From: Bradyrhizobium sp. BR13661
GTDB taxonomy: Bacteria > Pseudomonadota > Alphaproteobacteria > Rhizobiales > Xanthobacteraceae
Length of the DNA stretch: 64,000 bases
Reading direction: 5' to 3'
NCBI RefSeq assembly: GCF_029892425.1
Contig: NZ_JARXWB010000014.1
Span: 1 to 64,000, forward strand
Made by a program: the position numbers and the translations under genes. Positions within the stretch are counted from its first letter, which is position 1. Every line of letters starts with the position of its first letter. The notes under the pieces are model-generated. The model made no database searches. It was not told the origin of the DNA and worked only from the letters and a program-made list of their open reading frames with translations. Shown here in pieces: positions 32,739 to 43,031 of this stretch.

Positions 32739-33590
32739 ATGACCGAGCAGCTCGACATCGATCACTTGCGGCAATGGATCGGCCGCAGCACCGAGGCCAC
32801 CGACATCGTCACCGCGCAGCTCGTTAGGGGTCTGCGTGCGACGCTGTTCCAGGATGTCGGCGAGCCCAGGGCGGGTGACGCCGCGCCGTTCACGGTGCAT
32901 TGGTGCCTGGCGCAGCCGGTGTTTCCGATGTCGATGCTCGGGCCCGACGGCCATCCCACCCGCGGCGGCTTCCTGCCGCCGGTGCCGCTGCCGCGCCGGA
33001 TGTGGGCCGGCGGCGAGATCGAATTCCTGCAGCCCTTGCGCGTCGGCGATGAATCGACGCAGACCTCGCGCATTGCCGACGTGCAGGTGAAGACGGGATC
33101 GACCGGCACGCTGTGCTTCGTCTCGGTCGAGCACAGCATCTCTTCGCCGCGCGGTGTCGCCATCCGCGAGCGGCAGGACATCGTCTATCGCGAGATGACG
33201 AGTCATGCGCCTGCAAGCACGAAGGCCCCGCCTCCGCCGCCGAAAGCGCAGCATCGCGAAACCCATGTCAGCGATCCCGTGCTGCTGTTTCGCTACTCGG
33301 CCCTGACTTTCAACGGCCACCGCATCCATTACGATCGCGACTACGTCACCAAGGTCGAGGGATACCCGGGTCTGATCTTTCACGGCCCGCTGCAGGCTGC
33401 GCTCATCATCGAGATGGCGGCACGCTTGCGCAGCGGCAAGCCGCCGAAGAAGTTCACCTATCGCGGCGTGCAGCCGCTGTTCGAGGGGACCGAGTTCTCC
33501 ATCAACGCCAATGAGACCGAGGCCGGCATCGAGCTGTGGACCGCGAATGCGGAGGGGCAGCCGACGATGAAGGGGACGGCGGTGTGGTAG
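32739..33590 (+). CDS. MaoC-like hydratase (HTD2 / mesaconyl-C4-CoA hydratase type)
   Basis: The 283-residue protein is a double-hotdog enzyme. The N-terminal part reads GFLPPVPLPRRMWAGGEIEF and the C-terminal hotdog contains FRYSALTFNGHRIHYDRDYV with the Asn/His catalytic pair, then YPGLIFHGPLQAAL. This pattern is shared by fungal HTD2-like dehydratases and mesaconyl-C4-CoA hydratases. It probably hydrates the enoyl-CoA produced by the upstream dehydrogenase. Substrate is not determined by sequence. Confidence 0.82.
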   Translation: MTEQLDIDHLRQWIGRSTEATDIVTAQLVRGLRATLFQDVGEPRAGDAAPFTVHWCLAQPVFPMSMLGPDGHPTRGGFLPPVPLPRRMWAGGEIEFLQPLRVGDESTQTSRIADVQVKTGSTGTLCFVSVEHSISSPRGVAIRERQDIVYREMTSHAPASTKAPPPPPKAQHRETHVSDPVLLFRYSALTFNGHRIHYDRDYVTKVEGYPGLIFHGPLQAALIIEMAARLRSGKPPKKFTYRGVQPLFEGTEFSINANETEAGIELWTANAEGQPTMKGTAVW

Positions 33591-33593
33591 CTT

Positions 33594-33669
33594 CGTCATT
33601 CCGGGGCGATGCGAAGCATCGAACCCGGAATCTCGAGATTCCGGGTTCGCTTCGCGCCCCGGAATGACG
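33594..33669. repeat. Palindromic intergenic repeat
   Basis: Arms CGTCATTCCGGGGCG and CGCCCCGGAATGACG enclose GAACCCGGAATCTCGAGATTCCGGGTTC. It lies directly between the MaoC gene and the benzoylformate decarboxylase gene, so the latter probably has its own promoter. Confidence 0.85.
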
Positions 33670-33696
33670 AACCTAAGCACGTAGGGGACGGAAACG

Positions 33697-35319
<1,623 letters not shown>

Positions 35320-35324
35320 CGCGG

Positions 35325-36101
35325 CTAAGCCGCCAAGAATCCCCCATCCGCCGCCAGCACGTGGCCAACGACATAGGACGACGCATCCGACAATAGCCAC
35401 ACCACGGCTTCCGCCACCTCCTCCGGCGTGCCCATCCGCCGCAACGGCAGGCCGGCGCCAACGGTTGCGACATCGCCGACGCCGGCGCTCAGCATCATGT
35501 CGGTGATGACACGTCCGGGCGCGACGGCGTTGATGCGGATGCCGCGCGGGGCGTTCTCCATCGCGGCCGAGCGCGTCAGCGAGATCGCAGCGGCCTTCGA
35601 GGCTGAATAGAGCGAGAAGCCGGGATTGGGATTGCGTACGCCGCTGACGGAGGCGTTGACGACGATGCTGCCGCGGCCCTGCGCCAGCATGACAGGCAAT
35701 TGATGCCGCAAGCACAGGAACAGCGCGCGGACGTTGGTGTCGAACACGCTGTCGTAGATATCGGTGCCCTGCTGCTCGAGTGGCGCGCGACGCTCCTGGA
35801 AGCCGGCATTGTTGAAGGCGACGTCGAGACGGCCAAAGCTTTCAAGGGTCGTGCGGATCATCCGTTCGACCTCGTCCTCTCGCGTGATGTCGGACCTGAT
35901 CGCAATCGCCTCCGCACCGAGCTCGCGGCAGGCAGCCGCGGTAGCTTCGATTTCGGCCTCGCGCCGGCCTGCAGCAACCACCGCTTCGGCACCCTCGGCT
36001 GCCATCCGCAGCGCCGTGGCGCGGCCGATGCCGCTGCCGCCGCCCGTGACGAGGCAGACCTTGCCGCTCATCCGCTGACCGGTTGGCGAATTTCCGCTCA
36101 T
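35325..36101 (-). CDS. SDR-family oxidoreductase
   Basis: The 258-residue classical short-chain dehydrogenase has the cofactor motif TGGGSGIG, NNAG, the catalytic Ser, YSASK and LAADGG C-terminus. It reduces or oxidises an unknown alcohol/ketone with NAD(P). It ends 5 bp from benzoylformate decarboxylase (convergent) and is divergent from the MarR gene; the 35-bp palindrome in the shared promoter region suggests that it is the target of that regulator. A GGAG precedes the ATG at 36101. Confidence 0.85.
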   Translation of the reverse strand: MSGNSPTGQRMSGKVCLVTGGGSGIGRATALRMAAEGAEAVVAAGRREAEIEATAAACRELGAEAIAIRSDITREDEVERMIRTTLESFGRLDVAFNNAGFQERRAPLEQQGTDIYDSVFDTNVRALFLCLRHQLPVMLAQGRGSIVVNASVSGVRNPNPGFSLYSASKAAAISLTRSAAMENAPRGIRINAVAPGRVITDMMLSAGVGDVATVGAGLPLRRMGTPEEVAEAVVWLLSDASSYVVGHVLAADGGFLAA

Positions 36102-36133
36102 GGCTCACTCCGAAACGCTTGCGCGCGCCGTTG

Positions 36134-36168
36134 CGCGCATATAGTTGTATGATACAACTATATGCGCG
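36134..36168. promoter_or_regulatory. 35-bp perfect palindromic operator (MarR site)
   Basis: Left half CGCGCATATAGTTGTAT, central G (36151), right half ATACAACTATATGCGCG: 17 of 17 pairs. It lies in the shared promoter region of the divergent SDR and MarR genes, exactly where a MarR dimer would bind. It is the only perfect palindrome of this length I found outside repeat families. Confidence 0.75.
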
Positions 36169-36178
36169 GAGTCAAGAC

Positions 36179-36628
36179 GTGGCTGAACTCACGCTGATCG
36201 ACGATATCCGCGCCGCCTCGCGGTTGATGGTGCGCGAGCTCGGCTTCATGGATGCGACGGTGGCGGCCTCGGACTATCCGCCATCGGCGGTGCACACGAT
36301 TCTGGAGATCGGCATTCGCGGGCCGCTGACCTCGGGCGAGCTCGGCGATTTCCTGCGATTGGAAAAGTCCAGCGTCAGCCGCCTGGTGCGCAAGCTGATC
36401 GACTGCGGCGAGCTCAGAGAGACGCCAGATGAGCTTGATGCCCGCAGCAAGATGTTATCGCTGACGGCGAAGGGACGGCGCACGCTGGAGGCGCTGCATG
36501 CGTTCGGCCGGCAGCAGGTGCGCGGCGCGTTGGCGACGCTGACGGACGCCGAGCAGCGCACGGTGCGCGAGGGCATGATGCTCTATGCGCGGGCGCTGCG
36601 GGCGAGCCGGGTGGAAGAGGTGTCGTAG
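36179..36628 (+). CDS. MarR-family transcriptional regulator
   Basis: The 149-residue MarR protein has the winged helix in GPLTSGELGDFLRLEKSSVS, RLVRKLIDCGELRETPDELD and ARSKMLSLTAKGRRTLEA, with flanking dimerisation helices. The GTG at 36179, preceded by GGAG at 36168-36171, is chosen: it gives normal family length and leaves the palindromic operator outside the gene. The alternative ATG at 36149 would lie inside the operator. Likely an autorepressor that responds to an aromatic or other small ligand and controls the divergent SDR. Confidence 0.85.
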   Translation: MAELTLIDDIRAASRLMVRELGFMDATVAASDYPPSAVHTILEIGIRGPLTSGELGDFLRLEKSSVSRLVRKLIDCGELRETPDELDARSKMLSLTAKGRRTLEALHAFGRQQVRGALATLTDAEQRTVREGMMLYARALRASRVEEVS

Positions 36629-36648
36629 CGCAGGTGATTCGCCCCATT

Positions 36649-36774
36649 GTCGTCCTGGCGAAAGCCAGGACCCATTACCCCAAGCGAGTGTTTGGCGAAG
36701 GCCAGTCGTCCGGTATGACGACCTTTCACAGCACAGAGATCACGCGGTATGGGTCCTGGCCTTCGCCAGGACAA
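36649..36774. repeat. Palindromic intergenic repeat
   Basis: TTGTCGTCCTGGCGAAAGCC...AGGACCCAT and ATGGGTCCTGGCCTTCGCCA...GGACAAC arms surround about 80 bp. It separates marR from the convergent SDR gene. Confidence 0.8.
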
Positions 36775-36800
36775 CACCGAGTTTGTGGCATCAACCCTGC

Positions 36801-37595
36801 CTACTTCCCGAACTCCTCCCGCATCTTCGCCTGGATCTTGGCCATGCCGCCGATCCAGCGGTCGTAATTCTCGGTCTTCTTGCGCATGTAGCCGAGCACC
36901 TGCGGGTGCGGCAGGATCAGGAAGGTTTCCTGCTCGAGGCCGGCGAGCACGTCTTTCGCCACCTGCTCCGGGGTGAGGTCGCCGTCGCCGGATTGCGGGC
37001 CCTTGGGGATCGAGCGCAGCATGTTGGTGTCGACGCCCTGCGGGCAGAGGATCGAGACCTTGATGTTGTCAGCCTTGTGCGAGATCGCGAGGTTTTCGGC
37101 AAAGCCGACCGCGGCGTGCTTCGTCGTCGAGTAAGCCGGGCTGCCGACCTGCGACAGCAGACCCGCGGCCGAGATGGTGTTGAGGAAATAGCCGCCGCCG
37201 CGCGCCTTCATGCGGGGGATGAGATGCCGCGCCGCATAAACATGCGCCATGACGTGGATCGCCCAGCTGCGCTGCCAGGGCTCGTCGGAGGCGCCGCCGG
37301 CATTGACGGACATCGGATCGAAGCCACCGCCGATGCCGGCGTTGGAGCAGAACAGCGCGATCGGGCCGAACTGTCGCTCGGTCTCCTCGATGACGTGCGA
37401 AATATCCTTTTCCTGCGCGACGTCGCATTTGAACGCCGCGCCGTCCACCTTGGCGGCAACGGCCCGCGCGTTGGCTGAGTCCATATCGGCAACCACGACC
37501 TTGGCAGCACCCGCCTTGTAAAAGGCCTCGCATAGCGCCTTGCCGATGCCGTTGGCGCCGCCCGTGACGACCACGACCTTGCCGGTCACCTGCAT
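36801..37595 (-). CDS. SDR-family oxidoreductase
   Basis: The 264-residue short-chain dehydrogenase shows TGGANGIG, NAGIG, the catalytic YSTTK and a C-terminal extension (PEQVAKDVLAGLEQETFLIL). The substrate is not known. It is monocistronic, convergent with marR, and its C-terminus resembles SDRs associated with acyl-CoA and steroid-like pathways, but this is weak evidence. Confidence 0.82.
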   Translation of the reverse strand: MQVTGKVVVVTGGANGIGKALCEAFYKAGAAKVVVADMDSANARAVAAKVDGAAFKCDVAQEKDISHVIEETERQFGPIALFCSNAGIGGGFDPMSVNAGGASDEPWQRSWAIHVMAHVYAARHLIPRMKARGGGYFLNTISAAGLLSQVGSPAYSTTKHAAVGFAENLAISHKADNIKVSILCPQGVDTNMLRSIPKGPQSGDGDLTPEQVAKDVLAGLEQETFLILPHPQVLGYMRKKTENYDRWIGGMAKIQAKMREEFGK

Positions 37596-37656
37596 GCGAC
37601 GTCTCCTCTTGTCTCTTATACCGCCCGCTCAGCTTATGCCGCTTTGCGAAACCTGC

Positions 37657-38352
37657 TCAGCTCAACACGAGGTCGAGCACCGCGGTATAATGGCATGCCG
37701 CGCCGGCCAAGACAAAACCGTGCCAGATCGCGTTCTGGAAGCGCAGTCGCCGCCAGGCGTGGAAGATCACGCCAAAGCTGTAGAGCAGACCGCCCGCCAG
37801 AATGAAGCCGAGCGCCAGGGCGGGCAGCGCCTTCACCACGGGCCCGTAGAGCATCACACCGCTCCAGCCCATCACGAGATAGATGCCGACCGAAACACGA
37901 TCGAACCGGCCGGGCCAGAAAAGTTTCAGCACGATGCCTGATATCGCGACACACCAGACACCGGCGAGCAGCACCAGCGCGAACACATTGTCCCTCACCT
38001 CCAGGATGAACGGCGTGTAGGTCGCCGCGATCAACAGATAGATCGCGGAATGGTCGAAGCGGCGCAGCAGCCATTTGGCGGGCGAGATCGGCCAGAGATT
38101 GTAGGTCGCCGACAGCACCAGCATCGACATCAGTCCGGCAACGTAGACCGAGACGCCGACGACGTCGGTCGCATCGGCATAGACCGCCGCCAGCACCACC
38201 AGCACGGTCGCGGCGATGATGCCGGCGAGCACGCCGATCCCATGGATGATACCGTCGGCGATCAGCTCGGCGCGATCGTAGTTCCAGCGGATCGCGTCGG
38301 CCGCGGCATGCATGGAGGTGGAGGCGAGCTGTTTCAATCTGAAGACGGTCAT
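37657..38352 (-). CDS. Hemolysin III family (PAQR/TrhA) membrane protein
   Basis: The 231-residue protein has seven membrane segments. It carries PAQR/hemolysin-III motifs: DRAELIADGIIHGIG near the start, FDHSAIYLLIAATYTPF in the middle, and AIWHGFVLAGAACHY near the end, which includes the conserved histidines. Bacterial TrhA-type members affect membrane fluidity and lipid homeostasis rather than haemolysis. It is monocistronic and divergent from ycjX. Confidence 0.85.
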   Translation of the reverse strand: MTVFRLKQLASTSMHAAADAIRWNYDRAELIADGIIHGIGVLAGIIAATVLVVLAAVYADATDVVGVSVYVAGLMSMLVLSATYNLWPISPAKWLLRRFDHSAIYLLIAATYTPFILEVRDNVFALVLLAGVWCVAISGIVLKLFWPGRFDRVSVGIYLVMGWSGVMLYGPVVKALPALALGFILAGGLLYSFGVIFHAWRRLRFQNAIWHGFVLAGAACHYTAVLDLVLS

Positions 38353-38531
38353 GGCAATCCACGAAGCAAATACAAGGCCACTCTTTTATGGGTCTTTCGG
38401 GACCGGCGCGTCGTTCAAACGGCTGATCGCCGACAAAGGCGGTGGAAGTATGAAGCTTGATTTTCCTCACGCAATTGCCACTTTTGTGAACGGCATCACT
38501 GTTCCGCCCGCCCGAGATCACTCACGTTCAT

Positions 38532-40001
38532 ATGGCATTCAGTTTCCAGGATATGGTCGAAGAAGCCAGGCTTTCGGCCCGGGCGCTGATCGACTATGGC
38601 GAGCATTTCTTCAACCCGACGGTGCGGCTTGGTGTCACCGGCCTGTCGCGCGCCGGTAAGACCGTATTCATCACCGCGCTGATCCACGGGCTGACGCGGG
38701 GCGGCCGTTTTCCGGTGTTCGAGGCTTATTCATCGGGCCGGATCGCGCGGGCGAATCTGGCGCCCCAGCCCGACGATGCCGTGCCGCGCTTCTCCTACGA
38801 GAGCCATCTGCGCGCGCTGATCGAGGAGCGGCGCTGGCCGAGCTCGACGGTGGACATCAGCGAACTGCGTCTCGTCATCGACTATCAGCGCCCAAACGGC
38901 GCCGACCGCACCCTGACGCTCGACATCGTCGATTACCCCGGTGAGTGGCTGCTCGACCTGCCGCTGCTTCAGAAAAGCTACGAGCAATGGTCCGCCGAAA
39001 GCCTGGCGTTGTCGCGCGAAGCGCCGCGTGCGCATCTGGCCGCGGACTGGCACGCGCATCTCGCAACGCTCAAGCCCGAGGCGCGCGAGGACGAGCAGGC
39101 AACGCTCACGGCCGCAAAGCTCTTCACCCAATATTTGCGGGCCTGCCGCGACGAGCGGTTTGCGATGAGCCTGTTGCCGCCCGGCCGCTTCCTGATGCCC
39201 GGCGGTCTCGCCGATACGCCGGCGCTGACCTTCGCCCCGCTCGACGTACCCGTCGGCAGACAGGCGGCCGAGGGATCGCTGTGGGCGATGATGGTGCGCC
39301 GCTTTGAAGCCTACAAGGACGTCGTGGTCCGCCCGTTCTTCAGGGATCATTTTGCCCGGCTCGATCGCCAGATCGTGCTGGCCGATGCGCTCGCCGCATT
39401 CAATTCGGGACCTGAGGCGCTGCACGATCTCGAAGCCGCGCTATCAGGCATTCTCGATTGCTTCAATATCGGCCGCAGCACGTTTCTCTCCAGCATGTTC
39501 AGGCCGCGCATCGACCGCATCCTGTTCGCGGCAACGAAGGCGGATCATCTGCATCATTCCAGCCATGACCGGCTGGAGGCCGTGCTGCGCCGCGCGGTGA
39601 CCCGCGCCGCGGCGCGCGCGGAAGATACCGGTGCCGAGATCGACGTGGTGGCGCTCGCCGCCGTGCGCGCCACCCGCGAGGCACAGGTTGCGCACGGCCG
39701 CGACAAATTGCCTTCGATCCTGGGCACGCCGGCCGCTGGCGAAAGCGCCAACGGCGAATTCTTCGACGGCAACACGGAGGTCGCGACCTTTCCGGGCGAT
39801 CTGCCTGATGATCCCGAGCCGCTGTTCAACGGCAGCGGTGCGTTCCGCGGATTGTCGACGGAGGCCGCAGAGAAGAGCGATTTCCGTTTCCTGCGCTTTC
39901 GCCCGCCTGATCTCGAACGCGAGGGATCGGAAGAGCCCGCGCTGCCGCACATCCGCCTCGACCGTGCCTTGCAGTTCCTGATCGGAGACAAGCTCGCATG
40001 A
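38532..40001 (+). CDS. YcjX family P-loop protein
   Basis: The 489-residue putative NTPase has Walker A GLSRAGKT (37-44), switch-like LDIVDYPGEWLLDLPLL and ATKADHLHHSSHDRL. YcjX is a stress-inducible P-loop protein (COG3106), and the YcjX-YcjF pair is conserved in proteobacteria. Its stop overlaps the ycjF start by four bases (ATGA at 39998). Its cellular role is not well defined; links with envelope stress or membrane repair are suggested elsewhere by context. Confidence 0.85.
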   Translation: MAFSFQDMVEEARLSARALIDYGEHFFNPTVRLGVTGLSRAGKTVFITALIHGLTRGGRFPVFEAYSSGRIARANLAPQPDDAVPRFSYESHLRALIEERRWPSSTVDISELRLVIDYQRPNGADRTLTLDIVDYPGEWLLDLPLLQKSYEQWSAESLALSREAPRAHLAADWHAHLATLKPEAREDEQATLTAAKLFTQYLRACRDERFAMSLLPPGRFLMPGGLADTPALTFAPLDVPVGRQAAEGSLWAMMVRRFEAYKDVVVRPFFRDHFARLDRQIVLADALAAFNSGPEALHDLEAALSGILDCFNIGRSTFLSSMFRPRIDRILFAATKADHLHHSSHDRLEAVLRRAVTRAAARAEDTGAEIDVVALAAVRATREAQVAHGRDKLPSILGTPAAGESANGEFFDGNTEVATFPGDLPDDPEPLFNGSGAFRGLSTEAAEKSDFRFLRFRPPDLEREGSEEPALPHIRLDRALQFLIGDKLA

Positions 40002-41032
40002 ACGACCGATCCCATCAGCGGCGGCCGGCGACGTTCCGGCTCGACGATCCCGATGTCGTCGTCACCGAGACCGACGAGACGAGCAGGCTCGGCCGCGCCA
40101 CCATCCAGATCACGCCGGAGCATGATCCTCAGGCGCTGCCCGTGCCGATTGAAACAGCGCCTCCCGCCCGGCGCGGCTTTCCCTGGGGCGCGCTGTTCTG
40201 GTCCGGTCTCGCTGGTCTCACGCTGCTCGGCACGGGACTTGGCGTGACACGATTGATCGAGGATCTGTTCGCACGCAGCGAGAGCCTCGGCTTCGTCGGG
40301 CTTGCGCTCGCCTTCATCACCACGCTGGCGCTTGCGGTGGTGATCGGACGTGAGGCGTTTGGCCTCGCACGGCTTGTGACGATCGAGAAGCTGCATCGGC
40401 GCGCCGCAGAGGTGCTCGCCAGCGACGATCGCAGGGAGAGCCGCGCCATCGTGCAGGATCTGATCGCGATCGCGCATCAGAACCCGCAGCTCGCACGCGC
40501 CCGCGCCGCGCTCGAGAGCCACACCGGCGAGATCATCGACGGCGCCGACATGATCCGGCTCGCCGAGCGCGAGTTGATGTCGCCGCTGGATGCGGAGGCG
40601 CGACGGCTGGTGTCATCGGCGGCACAGCGGGTGTCGATCGTCACCGCAGTGTCGCCGCGCGCGCTGTTCGACGTGCTGTTCGTGTTCGTGGCCTCGCTGC
40701 GCCTGATCCGCCAGCTTGCCCGGCTCTATGGCGGCCGGCCCGGCGCACTCGGCATGATCCGCCTGCTCCGCCACGTCATCGCCCATCTCGCCATCACCGG
40801 CGGCCTCGCTGCAAGCGACAGCCTGGTGCAGCAGATGCTGGGGCACGGGATTGCAGCAAAGCTGTCGCAGCGGCTGGGTGAAGGGATGCTCAACGGCCTG
40901 CTGACGGCGCGGCTAGGTCTTGCCGCGATCGACGTCACCAGGCCGCTGCCGTTTGCGGCGTTGCCGCCGCCAAAACTAGCCGATCTCGCGACGGATTTGT
41001 TGCGGAGGAAAGAGGACGAGGAGGAGCGCTAG
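39998..41032 (+). CDS. YcjF/DUF697-type (TIGR01620) inner-membrane protein
   Basis: The 344-residue protein has two central transmembrane helices (about 55-110, WGALFWSGLAGLTLLGTGLG then LGFVGLALAFITTLALAVVI) and a cytoplasmic C-terminal domain (VSIVTAVSPRALFDVLFVFV, LRLIRQLARLYGGRPG). This is the YcjF layout. It overlaps ycjX by 4 bp, so the two are translated together and probably form a complex. Confidence 0.85.
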   Translation: MNDRSHQRRPATFRLDDPDVVVTETDETSRLGRATIQITPEHDPQALPVPIETAPPARRGFPWGALFWSGLAGLTLLGTGLGVTRLIEDLFARSESLGFVGLALAFITTLALAVVIGREAFGLARLVTIEKLHRRAAEVLASDDRRESRAIVQDLIAIAHQNPQLARARAALESHTGEIIDGADMIRLAERELMSPLDAEARRLVSSAAQRVSIVTAVSPRALFDVLFVFVASLRLIRQLARLYGGRPGALGMIRLLRHVIAHLAITGGLAASDSLVQQMLGHGIAAKLSQRLGEGMLNGLLTARLGLAAIDVTRPLPFAALPPPKLADLATDLLRRKEDEEER

Positions 41033-41050
41033 CCGAGCCGCACGCTCGCT

Positions 41051-41196
41051 GCACCCTCTCCCCTTGCGGGAGAGGGTGGCTCGTCGCGAAGCGGCGAGAC
41101 GGGTGAGGGGTATCTATCCTCACGAACAGTGATGCGAATGGAGAGATACCCCTCATCCGGCGCTTCGCGCCACCTTCTCCCGCAAGGGGAGAAGGG
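41051..41196. repeat. Composite palindromic repeat (contains copy 2 of the 23106 element)
   Basis: CACCCTCTCCCCTTGCGGGA..GAGGGTG and CCCTCATCCGGCGCTTCGCG...CCTTCTCCCGCAAGGGGAG are inverted relative to each other, with GTGAGGGGTATC/GATACCCCTCA between. The right half closely matches 23106-23153. It lies between convergent ycjF and the GT39 gene. Confidence 0.8.
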
Positions 41197-41211
41197 AAGA
41201 AGAAGACCGCA

Positions 41212-42801
41212 CTACGCAAGCGAGCGCTTCTCAAATTCCCCCGCCAGCACCCGCCACTGGAACAGCGGCGAGTCCTTCGGTGGCGAGAGCTCCGGGGTCC
41301 ACCCGGTGAGCTTGTCGATCGTGTAGGTGTCGATCAGGACACCACGCCAGCGGCGTTCGGCTTGAGCGAGCTGCTCGCGTTTGGCGGGGATGCTCGCCCA
41401 CGGCGGCAAATGATCATCGGGCTGACGACCGATATAGATTCCGGCATGCCCCTTGATCCTGTCCATGCCGGGATCGCGGAAATCCTGGAAGCGGCCGCGC
41501 TCGGTGATTTCGATCACGGGCACGCGGCCGCGGAACATCCAGCGCATCATGGCGTAGGTGCGGTAGTCCGTGGTCGCGATCCAGGTCGCGCCGGTCTCAT
41601 CGAGCGCGGCCTGTGCGCGCGCGGCAACCTGCTCGTAGCCGGCCTCGGCGCCGATCGGATCCATCCTGCCGAGGAAATTCCAGGGCGCGGCGACATAATA
41701 GAGGAACACGATCACGACGAAGGCGATGCCCGACACCAGCGCCGTGTTCATCCAGAAGATGCCCGAGCGGATCGTCCGCGCCGACCAGCCTTCTTTCGGC
41801 AGCATCGCCAGGTTCACCGCGGTAGCCGCAAAGCCTGTCGGCCACATGAACATCGGCCAGGTATCGCCGACCCTGAGCGTCAGCGACTTGAAGAAGAAAT
41901 AAGCGAACGGCACCAGCACGGCCGTCGACAGCAGGATCGCAACCGGCTCGCGCGTGCGATAGCCGCGCCACGCCGTCATGACGAGTCCTGACAGCACCAC
42001 CGGCAACATGACAAAACCGACGAGGCCGAATTGCAGCCCGAGATAATCGCCGATGGTGCGCAGCGAGATGCCGTAATTGGCGGTGGCGCGCACGCCCTGA
42101 AAACGGAACGAGGCCCAGTCGTACTGCGCATTCCAGATCAGCACCGGCGAGAACATTGCGATCGCGATCAGCACCGCGAGATAAGGATAGGGGCTGCGCA
42201 GCCAGCGCAACCGCCAATCCGGCACCAGCAGAAATGCTGCGACTGCCGGCGCGAACATGATGGCGGTGAATTTTGAGAGGAGCGACACGCCGGCGAACAG
42301 GCCGGCCGCGAGCCACCAGCGGCCGTCGCCGCTTTGCGTCAGCCGCACCAGCGACCACATCATCGCCACCGCGAACGGGATCATGGCAACGTCGGGCGCG
42401 ACCTTGGCCATCAGCAGGCCGTAATAGAGCGCGGCCTCCGGCATCAGCACCGCAACCACGATCGCGCGCACATCATGGGTGAGGCGGCGGACGATGTCGG
42501 CGAGCAACAGCTGCGTCACCAGCATCGCGACAATGCCACCGAAGCGGACGCCGAGCGCGGTGTCGCCGAAGATGAGGGTGCCGAGCCAGATGAGCCAGGC
42601 AATGCCGGGCGGATGATCGAGGAAGCTCAGCGCCGCCTCCTTCGACCAGGTCCAGTAATAGGCCTCGTCGGTGCGCAGCTCGATTCGCGAGGCATAGACG
42701 ATGCGCAGCACCGTCATCGCGGCGATCACCAGCGCGGCCACGACGAGCGGCCGGCGCGAGGTGCCGTCGGGCTTCACGGCGATGTCGGGAACGATCGTCA
42801 C
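41212..42801 (-). CDS. Glycosyltransferase family 39 (PMT_2) membrane protein
   Basis: The 529-residue protein has about ten membrane segments and the GT39/ArnT signature in its first periplasmic loop (ELRTDEAYYWTWSKEAALSF, DHPPGIAWLIWLG), with the acidic Asp-Glu pair. Such enzymes move sugars from lipid carriers to lipid A or proteins at the periplasmic side. I chose GTG at 42801 (MTIVPDIAV); an upstream TTG at 42861 would run into an intergenic repeat. Sugar and acceptor are unknown. Confidence 0.8.
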   Translation of the reverse strand: MTIVPDIAVKPDGTSRRPLVVAALVIAAMTVLRIVYASRIELRTDEAYYWTWSKEAALSFLDHPPGIAWLIWLGTLIFGDTALGVRFGGIVAMLVTQLLLADIVRRLTHDVRAIVVAVLMPEAALYYGLLMAKVAPDVAMIPFAVAMMWSLVRLTQSGDGRWWLAAGLFAGVSLLSKFTAIMFAPAVAAFLLVPDWRLRWLRSPYPYLAVLIAIAMFSPVLIWNAQYDWASFRFQGVRATANYGISLRTIGDYLGLQFGLVGFVMLPVVLSGLVMTAWRGYRTREPVAILLSTAVLVPFAYFFFKSLTLRVGDTWPMFMWPTGFAATAVNLAMLPKEGWSARTIRSGIFWMNTALVSGIAFVVIVFLYYVAAPWNFLGRMDPIGAEAGYEQVAARAQAALDETGATWIATTDYRTYAMMRWMFRGRVPVIEITERGRFQDFRDPGMDRIKGHAGIYIGRQPDDHLPPWASIPAKREQLAQAERRWRGVLIDTYTIDKLTGWTPELSPPKDSPLFQWRVLAGEFEKRSLA

Positions 42802-42844
42802 GGCCGAGCTTTTCCCCGACTTGGGAGGGGGAGTCAATGTGGCC

Positions 42845-42912
42845 GCCGTCGTCCCGGGCAAGCGAACCGCGACCCGGGACCCGTAGGGCGCGCTTGTCCG
42901 GGACGACGACGG
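42845..42912. repeat. Palindromic intergenic repeat
   Basis: GCCGTCGTCCCGGGCAAGCG and GCGCTTGTCCGGGACGACGA arms surround GACCCGGGACCC. It lies upstream of the GT39 gene. A related word, CGTCGTCCCGGACAAGCG, occurs near 60537. Confidence 0.75.
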
Positions 42913-43031
42913 AGAGCCTACGAGACTTACCGTTACGTAACCTTGCCGCGCATGTGATCGGAGGGGCCGTTCACCGGCGGAATTTAACTCTCTACTGGCT
43001 GTTCTCCTCCGTGAACTGGTACAACCGAATC

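Noticed and set aside
42801..42861. TTG start of the GT39 gene at 42861
   Set aside because: It would put the N-terminus inside the intergenic repeat at 42845-42912; the GTG at 42801 avoids this.
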